In this document: positions 1-16,366 of the stretch, in pieces
Layout of the letters: each line of letters opens with the position of its first letter
How positions within the stretch are numbered: position 1 is the stretch's first letter
Assembly (NCBI RefSeq): GCF_001039355.2
Contig: NW_019775791.1
Span: 358,233 to 418,232 of the forward strand
From: Lingula anatina
Lineage: Eukaryota; Brachiopoda; Lingulata; Lingulida; Lingulidae
Direction: 5' to 3'
Length of the DNA: 60,000 bases
Position numbers and translations under genes: made by a program
The notes under the pieces: generated by a model
Database searches by the model: none
Told to the model about the DNA's origin: nothing
What the model saw: only the letters and a program-made list of their open reading frames with translations

Positions 1-830
1 GTTAGACATAGAAGATTACTCAGTGAATCAGACTACATTAGACCAGGTATAGCTGAAACTCTTTTAGACATATGAAAGGATTACTCAGTAAATCAGACTA
101 CATTAGAACAGGTACAGCTGAAATTCTTTTTAGACATAAAAAAGGATTACTCAGTGAATCAAACTACATTAGAACAGGTATAGCTGAAATTCTTTTTAGA
201 CATAAGAAAGGATTACTCAGTAAATCAGACTACATTAGACCAGGTATAGCTGAAATTCTTTTTAGACATAAGAAAGGATTACTCAGTAAATCAAACTACA
301 TTAGACCAGGTATAGCTGAAATTCTTTTTAGACATAAGAAAGGATTACTCAGTGAATTAGACTACATTAGACCAGGTATAGCTGAAATTCTTTTTAGACA
401 TAAGAAAGGATTACTCAGTGAATTAAACTACATTAGACCAGGTATAGCTGAAATTCTTTTTAGACATAAGAAAGGATTACTCAGTAAATCAGACTACATT
501 AGACCAGGTATAGCTGAAATTCTTTTTAGACATAAGAAAGGATTACTCAGTGAATTAGACTACATTAGACCAGGTATAGCTGAAATTCTTTTTAGACATA
601 AGAAAGGATTACTCAGTGAATTAAACTACATTAGACCAGGTATAGCTGAAATTCTTTTTAGACATAAGAAAGGATTACTCAGTAAATCAGACTACATTAG
701 AACAGGTATAGCTGAAATTCTTTTTAGACATAAGAAAGGATTACTCAGTGAATTAAACTACATTAGACCAGGTATAGCTGAAATTATTTTTAGACATAAG
801 AAAGGATTACTCAGTGAATTAAATTAGGTT
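1..830. repeat. 66-bp minisatellite in ABCA intron (about 12 units)
   Basis: A 66-bp unit is repeated head to tail from the window edge to about 830 with a few variable positions (aga/aaa, gaatta/aaatca, accag/aacag). Because 66 is divisible by 3, one + frame stays open for 251 codons, giving a 22-residue repeat with core DYIRPGIAEILFRHKKGLL. I see no homology to ABCA coding sequence, and the array lies upstream of the acceptor of the next exon at 1259, so it is most likely intronic. Each unit contains a pyrimidine-rich acceptor-like string (ttctttttag). The array runs off the left edge, so its full length is unknown. Confidence 0.85.
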
Positions 831-877
831 GACCCAGGTGTACCTTAATTAAGTTCTTTTTTGATGCATGCATTAGA

Positions 878-992
878 CTACATACACCAGACTACATTAG
901 ACCACATACACCAGACTACATTAGACCACATACACCAGACTACATTAGACCACATACACCAGACTACATAAGACTACATACACCAGGCACAG
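878..992. repeat. 24-bp tandem repeat
   Basis: About four and a half copies of a 24-bp unit (catacaccagactacattag plus acca) follow the 66-bp array. The unit shares the string agactacattagacca with it and is probably a shorter derivative of the same sequence. Non-coding. Confidence 0.8.
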
Positions 993-1258
993 CCCAAGTT
1001 CTTTATGCACATTTCCATCACTGAAATGTTTTAGCAATATGACATAGCATTTTTCAAGTTTTGTTCGTAATTCTGGTCATCGTTTTCTTGAGATACATGT
1101 AATAGTTGTTCTAAGAGGAGATGAGAAAAGGATTTATAAAGCTAATAAATATGTCAGATATACAATATCTGGAATAATCAGCAATGCACAGATAATTATT
1201 AACTTCAAAAATTGTGAATGATCTAGTTTCAAAGAAGAGACCTTATTCATGTTTTTAG

Positions 1259-3859
1259 GTTTTCATTAATTTTGCCAAACTTCAAGTGGATGCTCAAGAT
1301 GTTCCTGAGGATGCAGAGGATGCCATGGAAACTTGCAAAGAAGGTGAGATATAACAAATGTCGTCATGTTGGAAAAGTAACAAATGTCAAAGTACTGTCT
1401 GGGTTTTCCGTCTCCTCTCCCATATGATAGTAATTGAATGGTGGGGTGTTGGTCATTATGAAGTACTTCTTCCAGTAAATTCCATATGTTAGGCAAAATA
1501 GCTTTCTGAATTCAGATGGTACTAAGTATAAAAGATATGTACAGTTCCCTAACAGTTTCAGAACATAAAGTCATCTGTATAGCAGTTTGTGTGTGAATTT
1601 GTCATGCCATGTGCCACTGTGGTCAATACTCTCTCAAATGGGTTTCCCCACTGATCTCTTCCATGCTACAGAGGTTACACTAGAGCTCCAGCCCATAGCT
1701 GACAGTAACTAAACAGTTCTTGCTGCAAGGTTAGGAGCCTGGAAAATGACAAACTAAGCATGGATGTTGTATATTTAGTTTTGTTTTGCCTAGTATGTCC
1801 ATTATATTTTCCCTCAATAAGCCATACTGATTGCTACAATTATTCAGTCAGATGCCATTAATTGGGTGCATGTTTGCCAAACCTTTTGTCCATCTACTTG
1901 TGAAGGACATTTGGACTGCTTTACCATTAATCTATTCTAAGGAGTTTGTTTTTTATTTCCGGTTCCCAACCTGACAGTTTTATATTACCCAAGCCTGTAG
2001 GTCCTTTGGCCAATGTCATTATACAGAACACTGCAACATCTAAAAAATCTGTTTCATGAAATTTCCTTTTCATCACTGCATTGCCTGTCACTTTCTTGCT
2101 ATAACACAAAGTTGAAATCATTACCAGATACAAAAAATTACAAATGCAAAAGAAATGTTGCATTTCAAATCTAAAACCAAGAATAAAACATGTTCTACAA
2201 CTTTTACAATTTTCACTTCCAGTCAACACAGCTCCATCTTCAATGACAGAGCAATTCACAGTTAGTGGTTCAGCATGTGACCTTGACCTTATACATCAGT
2301 CCCAATTATGTAAGTGTGTCAGCGTTTCTGTGATTGGATTGTTGATATGACAGCCCTTTGTTTTCTCTTTTATATACATATTACTTCACACTCTTATTCA
2401 TCAGATATTTCATAACGATCTTATTCTATTAGTTTCCTTTAATAGCATATAGAGGGCCCTTTTGTTAATGCCCCTGCTAAATAAGACCAATCAGTTTCTG
2501 TAGCTTTAAGTCTTGTCTATTGTTTTGACAGTGTTTTGTTTTTAGTTCTGTTTTGTCTTTTCTCATCCTTTCTCGTTACTTTGTCTAACAAAGTCATTCT
2601 AACATACAGTTTGTTACTATTATTTGTTGAATATTTTCAGAATTTTAAATTTGGATATTGACTAACTATGTGGTGTAAGTTTGTTGGTAGAATGGATAAA
2701 TTTTTTATAGTAGGCTAGTACAGCTGAAACCTGAAGTTGTGTTTTAACTGGTGGCAAAACTAAGCCAAAAATCTGAACCAAACAAACACAAATATATTCA
2801 TTATCAATCCAACATAGTATAAAACAAGGTGTAAAGGCAAGACACTTGCAAGGTTAATGCAGAGTAGACACAACTTTACACTCAGTTGTTTTACCAGTAA
2901 AAACACAACATTACTATATTGTTTGTGCTCTTTTTCTCCATATTTACTGAAACATCCAGAGATCAGCAAGCTATTGTGTCATTTTACATGAAATGTTGGT
3001 TGTACAACAAACTTTTGGCATTAATATTGTACTGAGTATGGATTAAAGGGGCACAAATAAACAGGTAGAGGTATTTGTTAGATCACTGTAGTATGGAAGT
3101 TTTTGTTGAATTTTAGTTTGAAAAAAATACTCTAGTTCTGGAAGAAATGGCGTTTGTTTATTCTTTGAAGATCATTGATTTTAAGGATTTAAGTAAATTA
3201 TGACATAAATGGGTTTTAATTGATTGGAGCTCATTTCATTCACCACGTTATACCGCCTCCACAGCACTTATTTGATTCATATAGATATAGATAACAAGAT
3301 GTTATTACTTTGTTCCTTGACGTAAGCCATTCCTTTCACAGCAGCCCCTCCCCCCTTTCATGAGACCAAGCCAGTCCCTTGACATAAACCGTTTTTTGAC
3401 ATAAGCCATTTTCTTGACATTTGCTAGGCATCAAGACCTGCTTTTTTGTCTCTTGCTTGTTACCTTCCTTAAAAGATTTCCAAAGATAAATGAGTACTTG
3501 GGACGTCCTTGAATACTGAAAATATACTTATTATTCTTTGTTAATGAAATTTCTTCAGTAAGTCAAATAAATGCAAGTGTAATTTCATCGTGAAACTAAC
3601 TTTTTAAAATTTTAGAATAAGGCCTCATCACTATTAGATTCAAGTTAAGATGAAGAATCAAGCAATATGGTAGGGAAAGAAATATCAGATATTTACTGTA
3701 TTCCCCCAGACATTTAAAACTTTTTTATCATTTTCAGATTCTCAAGTTGGAGATTTCTATGATGATGTCAGTATAACAGGGAGCACTGCAGAACTTATAC
3801 GCATTGACAGCAGGCGAAGTAGCATGCGGAGTACTATGACTCCAGTTGAAGATGTATAA
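1259..3859 (+). CDS. ABCA-subfamily ATP-binding cassette transporter, C-terminal two exons (partial)
   Basis: Two exons are visible: 1259-1343 (acceptor tttttag, donor GTGAGA, phase 0 in, phase 1 out) and 3738-3859 (acceptor attttcag, ends in TAA at 3857-3859). Joined they give 68 residues beginning VFINFAKLQ. ABCA1, ABCA2 and related human proteins carry a near-identical VFVNFAK motif shortly after the second nucleotide-binding domain, followed by a divergent tail; ABCA proteins are large membrane transporters, mostly of lipids. The tail here is acidic and then serine/arginine rich (IDSRRSSMRS) and ends PVEDV. The rest of the gene lies left of the window, so the subfamily member cannot be named. 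The stop codon sits in the first unit of a 44-bp tandem repeat. Confidence 0.75.
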
Positions 3860-4110
3860 CTACTAGTAGTATGACTACAATGACTCCAGTTGAAGATGTA
3901 TAACTACTAGTAGTATGACTACTATGACTCCAGTTAAAGATGTATAACTACTAGTAGTATGACTACAATGACTCCAGTTGAAGATGTATAACTACTGGTA
4001 GCATGACTACAATGACTCCAGTTGAAGATGTATAACTACTGGTAGCATGACTACAATAACTCCAGTTGGAGATGTATAACTACTAGTAGTATGACTACAA
4101 TGACTCCAGG
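3827..4110. repeat. 44-bp minisatellite spanning the ABCA stop codon
   Basis: About six copies of a 44-bp unit starting atgactccagttgaagatgt. The first copy is coding: it supplies the last residues TPVEDV and the TAA stop. The others form the start of the 3'UTR and repeat the terminal codons and stop. Copies differ by a few bases (agtagt/ggtagc, gaagat/aaagat). Confidence 0.9.
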
Positions 4111-5365
4111 CAAGGTTTTTGTAAAAAAGAAAGTGTGTTGACTATGGAGCTTACCACTGGGAGATTTACTCTTTTGTGCTTTGAAAATCAACTTAATTGT
4201 TATTTATTCAATAATTCACATATACTTAATGATTTATATGTATACAGTGGCTTGAAAGCTTCAGATAAATTTATTTAAAATGTATGAGCTGAAAGCCAAG
4301 TACATCACTCATTAGTTAATCTACAAATATCCACATTTATTACTTTTTGATTGAAAGCCTCATTATTTGTGTCAAGTGTCAGTATGTACGTCTGTATCAC
4401 TTACAAAACATCCACCTTGTTTACAAATATATAGGATTTACATAGGGTTGATTGTATTTAGAGATTATTTTTACACTTGTATTTAATATGGTTTATTCTT
4501 ACTATACATTGTGTTATGTCCATTGATGTTTGAAGTGATAATGGAAGTAATTAACTCATGCAATGTATCTCTGACATGTACTGTATCTCTGACAGTATGT
4601 TCTATGTAACATGTGTAAGAAGGCAGATACTTACAGCCTGTCTTTCTGTTTGCTGTTTTATTTCAGTCTAGCAAAAATGTAACTGTGATATTAATACATG
4701 GAGGAATTTCCTTCACTTATACAGAACAAAACTGTCTATCTCTAAAAGTCTAAAGTATGGACTTTAAATGTGGTTTGTTTTTCTTCTGACACGGTTTACA
4801 TTAATGGATGGCCATGCAGTTTTCTTTGTGAATTTTCTGTTTATAGTCACCCTTGAAAAGAATTTAGTACATTTTGTCTAGCTTTACATTTTTTCAAATC
4901 CTGAAACATCACTATCAATTTTAATATGTGCATTGAAGGACTTTTTAGGATATTGAATTCAAAAAGGTGCTTTGATTTGCAATTATTTGTTTCTTTGTAG
5001 GTGTTAAAATATAGCACAGAACCATTGAAGAGAAACCAACGTTTAAATAAATGTGTTAAAATATATTATGAGATGAGAACTGCCTTACACAGGCCAATGC
5101 AGCATAATAGCCAAGTATGTGCACTCCACGGGGAAATTCTACCTTTTAACACAGATGTAACGCATTAAGTTAGTACAGAGAATACCTTAGTGTAAGCCAT
5201 TAAAGGTATAGACAAGCCGAAAAAATATTGCCCAGTCATACGTTGAATTTTATGTCACTATTATGTTAAACCAACGAAAGGATGAACCTGTGTGCTACTT
5301 ATTACCTCAAAGAGAGATGAAAACTGTATGTGGTGAACTGCAATAAAAAACTCATGAAAACATAG
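3860..5365 (+). other. ABCA gene 3'UTR (inferred)
   Basis: No other gene is visible between the ABCA stop and the AATAAA at 5342-5347. I infer a 3'UTR of about 1.5 kb beginning with the 44-bp repeats. An earlier AATAAA lies near 5045. No splice sites or conserved ORF were recognised here. Confidence 0.45.
5342..5347 (+). terminator. candidate polyadenylation signal of the ABCA gene
   Basis: Canonical AATAAA, the last one before the convergent AK3 gene. Cleavage would be expected about 10-30 bases downstream. The opposite strand has an AATAAA at about 5425-5430 that could serve AK3, so the two 3' ends may nearly meet. Confidence 0.45.
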
Positions 5366-6533
5366 CTGTTGTTATTTACTTATAACTTGGTATCATTTAT
5401 TAATTAAATGGGAAGTTTAGTATGTTTTATTTATTTTGGGGGAGGGAGGTAAGTTGAAGACATGATAAAAAAGATTTTAACTCAACTTGGAACAGATTAT
5501 ATTCATCAAATACAAGGGTCTCTGAATTTCAGACTGCTGTTAAATATAAGAAAAAGAAAGATAAACAGCAAATCTGGCAAATATACAGGAAACAAGGCAG
5601 AAAAGCTGACAAATGTTCATACATTACAAAAAAGTGCACCAAATGATGTTTGGACAATTTTGATGCACAGTTACGTATTGCTTTAAAGCAGCATACGTAA
5701 TCACCCTTACCCTCTTACATTATGTACTACAGGTAACATGGACATTGAAAAACTAGCAAGTGTTTCAGTTCCATGGGATATTAAAGCCACTGAAAATGAT
5801 TATGTGTGAAAAATAAAAAATATTCACAAAAACCACAATAATTACAGTAAATGTAAATCAATCATGCTGATTTTCAAAAGTAACCCGTTTCTTCGCCAAA
5901 CAAAGTCATTCAATGAATTTAAAGTGAAACAAAAATACAGTTTTGAAAGTTATAGGGTGAATGGCACCAAAATAGTGCAAAAAAAAAAGAAAACAATAAT
6001 TACCATTAATCTAAACCAATCATGCCAATTTTCAAAAGCACCATGCCTCTTTACCAATTTAAGCCACTCAGTGAATTTTAAGTTAAACAAAAATATGGTT
6101 TGAAAGTTATTGTACATTTTTTATTCCAACCATTTTTTCAAATCCTGCCAAACCTGCAGCAAGACAGCTCATTTAGTGTTTATATCATTGCAATACCAGG
6201 TAGAAAATGTTTCTGTAAACTACTATATTACAGCAAAAGGTGCCTATATTAAAAACTGCGCCATAAAGAATTCTTTAAAAATACTGAAAATACAAGAAAT
6301 AAATAATAAGACTGCCAATTCAGAGCACTAACAGTGTTAACAATTCAATTTTACTGGGTATAATTAATGGACATAAACATATCAATCATTTTTTCATGTA
6401 TAATATGGATTTTCGGCTATATGTACGTGAGGCCTCATGATTGTTTCCTTAAAACAATTTCCAATCAAAGTTTTTCTTGCAGTTTTAAATGAACAATTGT
6501 AATATCTTTCTTTTCCAAACTCCAATCTGTTCC
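5366..6533. other. 3' intergenic region / possible AK3 3'UTR
   Basis: AT-rich. Short + strand ORFs (5462-5686, 5864-6103, 6110-6331) have low-complexity, lysine-rich translations and no recognisable domain. If AK3 uses the - strand AATAAA near 5425, much of this stretch is its 3'UTR. Confidence 0.4.
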
Positions 6534-6633
6534 CTTTAGACTCTCCCTTGCTACAGACTGTGTACTGCAGAGCTGCTGTTCTTTTAGACCCCCCCCCCCT
6601 TGCCACAAACTGTACTCCAGAGCTGCTGTTCCC

Positions 6634-12388
<5,755 letters not shown>

Positions 12389-12399
12389 CTACCTGCAAC

Positions 12400-12480
12400 A
12401 GTTGATACAGGAAGGTCAGTAACTGAGCATGCGCCAGGCAAACAGGAAGTTGAGAGACACCAGAGCTACTGAATGAAGGC
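12400..12480 (-). promoter_or_regulatory. candidate AK3 promoter with NRF1-like and ETS-like sites
   Basis: Just upstream of the AK3 start are GCATGCGC (12427-12434), which resembles half of an NRF1 site, and AGGAAGT/CAGGAAG (about 12407 and 12443), which resemble ETS sites. NRF1 and ETS factors commonly control nuclear genes for mitochondrial proteins. No TATA box is evident. This is motif matching only. Confidence 0.35.
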
Positions 12481-13176
12481 TACAAACCACTATTAAACCA
12501 CTTCCATTGTAAGGTTTAATTCTTTAAAATGCCCTCTATGCTTAAACAAACACCATTCTTCATTTCCCAATCAATACATAAACAAATTTTAAAAATCAGG
12601 ATATCTGCAATATAGGCCTATATCAATAAATAAATTATTTTCCATGATTATTCTAAAAATCTCATTCGATCCAAACTAGAGAAAAAAACTCAATTTTCTC
12701 TTATATACAAATCTCAAAATTTACGAAACAAGGTTACCCTTTAGCGACGTACAACCTGCATTAGGTGCGCAATAATAATAATTAAAGGTAATGCGCTGCC
12801 TAGTGCCTGACGCGGCAAAATACGGTAGACCAGAGAAACTTCCCATTTGTTCTATTATTTCAAGCAAAATATTGTAACGATCCCAGTTTTAATCCAACCA
12901 AGACGTGAGGGATCGGAGAAAGGCACAATTAAGGGTCCTATTAACGTGGATGTATTTATTATTATTGATCCGTGCGTATTTATTTTCATTAAAAAACTTT
13001 ATCTAGGCCTATCTATTGTGGTGTTTTAAGTAGGAATTTTTTTTCAGAGGATATAAACCCTGAGCTAAAACACCTGCTTTACCTATTTGTCGTTTATTCA
13101 TATATTCTGATTTTTTAATTCTGTATTTATTTTATCTCTACTTCATTTATCTAGGCTATTTGTCAAATTTATTTCA

Positions 13177-13727
13177 TTAGGGGAGACCGGGGCTAGTTGG
13201 ACCCCGGGGTAAGTTGCCCCCTTTGCACGCAACGCTGTTTGAAATAAACAAGAAGTTGTAACTTCTTGAAATAAACTGAAATAAACAGGTTGGTGAAATT
13301 GACAAAGCTTGNCACACACACACACAACGTGACGTACGGAAACCACAATAAATCTGCCTCATTTGAACTATTTATTCATCAAAGACTCTCAATTTTTAAT
13401 CAATTCAATAAATTAAAAATGGATAAAAATGTATTTCAAGGAGTTTACATGGGATATATATTTCATTTTCGTATAGGGGGGCCAACTTGCCCCGACCCTG
13501 GGGCCAACTTGCCCCGTGGTGGGGCAAGTTGGCCCCCTTGACGTCAACTGCGTTTTTTGTCAAATTGTGAGCCGTCTGGCATTATATTTGAAAAATAATG
13601 GCGTTGCATACGTAGCTTAGTTCACGGGGCTTACTTTGAAACCGGTTTTGTGACTCTAACCCATTCCTAGTTGGCTCTACAAGGCCAAAAGTGTCTAAAT
13701 GGGCCAACTAGCCCCGGTCTCCCCTAA
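13177..13727. mobile_element. non-autonomous inverted-repeat transposon, about 550 bp
   Basis: Ends in near-perfect inverted repeats: the left reads ggggagaccggggctagttg and the right end, reversed, is the same apart from about two bases. Flanked by TTA/TAA. Around 13480-13540 it also holds several internal copies of gccaacttgcccc in both orientations. No transposase ORF. A single 'n' at 13311 is followed by a (CA)n run. Confidence 0.7.
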
Positions 13728-14490
13728 TTCCTTTATTAGTAACACAGTGCCGGTACTTATTTTAAAACAACGATGAAAGTTTAACACATATTTGAACATC
13801 TTATGCTAGTTGTGATTGAGATTCTTGTATTACAAAAGCACGTACCTGTCACCAACTATTTTTAAGCAGTAAAACATGCAATACGGATCATCAACTTTAT
13901 ATAAATAGATCATAAAGATGCTATCGGAGATGATATTGTATTAAGGACACAATTTATGCTTTATTTTCAATTCCCAGATATCTATGTTTGCGATGTCTAG
14001 GTTTATATTCATTTTCTAGATTGTGATAAGAAGTTTTAATTTTTAATTTAATTTTAGAATTTCTAAATTTCATTAACTCATATGATGATTTTGATATGTT
14101 TAATTTAATTTGAATACACTTAATTTTATATAAATCAAGTGCGTAAACTATATATCATTCTCTGTATTTATTTACATCATTCGCATCTCAACATTAAAAA
14201 TAGGTAAATCCAAAAAAAAATTCTATGAACATGGAATGTTGCACATTAAAAATGCGATTTAGCGAATAATTTGTCAACAGTCTGTTCCTATGATAGAGGA
14301 CCAAAGAGCGAAGTTAACTAATTTACGTAATTAACTGTAGGCTACGAATTAATTATGCTAAGATAAAAGACCACAGTAAATAATTAACTAATTAACACAA
14401 TTACGAATTAATCATGTCAACGGTTATATGACTAAAGATCATAGAACAGAATTAAGACAACTTGGAAGAAACGACCACAGTAAATATATG

Positions 14491-14660
14491 CAGGGGCGGA
14501 TCCAGATATATTTTCTGACAGTCTTTCAAATCATCTTTGTTGATCCATCCTCCGTTTTTGACAGTCTTCCGACAGTAAAAATGAAATGCCCGTCAATTTT
14601 AACTTGGAAGCTTCTGACCGTCTTCCGGAAGACTCAGAAGATGGCCTCCATTCGCCCCTG
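14491..14660. mobile_element. hAT-like MITE
   Basis: 170 bp starting CAGGGGCGGATCCAGA and ending TTCGCCCCTG, so the termini are inverted copies (CAGGGGCG). Flanking 8-mers aatatatg and agtatgtg match at 6 of 8 positions, consistent with an aged 8-bp target duplication as made by hAT transposases. The interior repeats the string gacagtctt, cttccg and their complements. Confidence 0.65.
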
Positions 14661-15664
14661 AGTATGTGTGTAGACGTATGCATTAACATAATCTTCACTT
14701 ATTAACATGTATGAAACACTGACTCGTCATTTAACAGACTTGTACAGAATACACTGGTACATTCATTTCGACAGCACATTTGGATATCGCAGACATAAAA
14801 TATTAGTTCTTGGATATAATTTGAAAGACATTCTCGAAACTTTGAAATCAGTTTCAATAATAAAAAAGACTGACACACTGTTTAGAGCAAAGGCATGATC
14901 GCTTTACAGTTGTTGGGCCCAGAACAAACGGCGTAGATGACTTCTGGCATCCGTCCCTGCCACACTAGGCAACATTTGACTTAGAAATGCCAGTCCTCCC
15001 AGCACGGGAGAGAGGATATTAGGCCCTATGTGAGTGATAGAACCCAACAGCTTAGACATCTAGGCCTATTTCCGGCGACACATTCCTTCCTTATAGAAAT
15101 TTGTTTGGTGAACAAAAGAAAGACACACCCCAAATATTCCATATTGACCATTATCAAGATATACAAAAGCATTTTTGCTGATTATGTTATGGCTCAAACA
15201 TTATGCATGACCAGACTCCCCGCTCTGTGACACAAAAACTTAAATCCCCCCACCCCCCTAAAAATGGTCTTAACCAGATGTTATAAAAATTGACAATTTC
15301 AAAAACAAATTACAACCGGTTTGAACTAAAACATTTGAGGACATTATCGGATAATGATATATACGCATACTAATGGATACAAATTCAATAATCTCATAAT
15401 TATCTTATTAAAGTAAAAACTTAGTCTTAAAAAATATATATTATATACATATTAATATAAAAGAGATATTTTTTACAAAGTTCTCACATGGTCCCTGAAG
15501 TAACTAGACATTCAGGACCTCTGTTGAAGCTGATCGTCTTTTAGAGCTGAATGAATTCCTATTGGTGTGGGCTGGAATAACTTGATCTAAACATTACGAT
15601 AATAACTGTACCTATCACAAGATTGTATAGCAGCACTTGGTAGGCGTACCCATTGTACACTGTA

Positions 15665-15806
15665 ATAGTATCCCTCTACCAGGGTGGCAGAAATTATAGG
15701 CAAATTTTCGAAAAGCCAGTGAATCAAATGAGTGTCTGTTCATCTGAAGACATGTCTGAGAATATCTCGTGAAGATCAATCTGGCGCCCTGGTAGAGGGT
15801 AGTAAT
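15665..15806. mobile_element. MITE with CCCTCTACCAGGG termini, copy 1
   Basis: About 142 bp with inverted termini: left tatccctctaccagggtgg, right (reversed) actaccctctaccagggcgc. The sequence next to the right end (agatcaatctg reversed, gagatatt) recurs at 57910-58042, so this is a dispersed family. No coding capacity. Confidence 0.65.
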
Positions 15807-16366
15807 GACAAGGGTTTGGTTTGAGCAGGACAGTTGCTCCTGTCTGGGAAAAAGTGCCCTCATTCTTAAGATTTTCACAAACATAAGACGACTTCGACAG
15901 AAGAACGGTCTATAGAGTTCCACTTAAATTTAGCCGGACTTGGCCGCTCCTCGGCTGTGAAGGCATTACACGCACGCTGGAGAGGGGTGAACCGCCTTCA
16001 TGTTAAAGCATACCATAGCATGTGCCAAAATTAGCTTGTTGACGAGTAAGTTTACACAACCGCACGTTCTTTCCACCAAGAGCAAGTCAAGTGGAAGAAT
16101 GGTGTACACAATTAAGATCATGGCATGTTTGTTAATTTACGTCATGTAAAAGCTACATCTTATTAGATTTTTTAAAAATACAAAGATATGATGGATAAAT
16201 AATAAGAATACAAGAAATCATATAAACTATTTAAAACATAACTCTGTCCATATAAAACTCTGATCATCGTAGAGAAGACACCGGACCAGGAAGACGCTGT
16301 TGACATAAGTCTAGTTGTCTGAATGAGCTCGCACTGCCACCTCGTACAAAGTGGGATAATATATGT

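Larger units (their letters stand above)
13728..16366. other. AT-rich intergenic region with two MITEs; SLC6 3'UTR probably at its right end
   Basis: No coding sequence is recognised apart from small spurious ORFs. It contains a hAT-like MITE (14491-14660) and a CCTCTACCAGGG-type MITE (15665-15806), plus homopolymer-rich AT stretches. I found no convincing - strand polyadenylation signal close to the SLC6 stop. Confidence 0.5.

Noticed and set aside
72-827. 251-aa + strand ORF
   Set aside because: It is the 66-bp minisatellite read in its open frame; any 3n-period repeat lacking a stop gives such an ORF. No codon or domain evidence for a protein.
13311-13311. Single 'n' as another duplicated-contig join
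   Set aside because: No duplicated sequence is visible on the two sides; it precedes a (CA)n run and is probably just an unresolved base or gap. The same holds for 59647.
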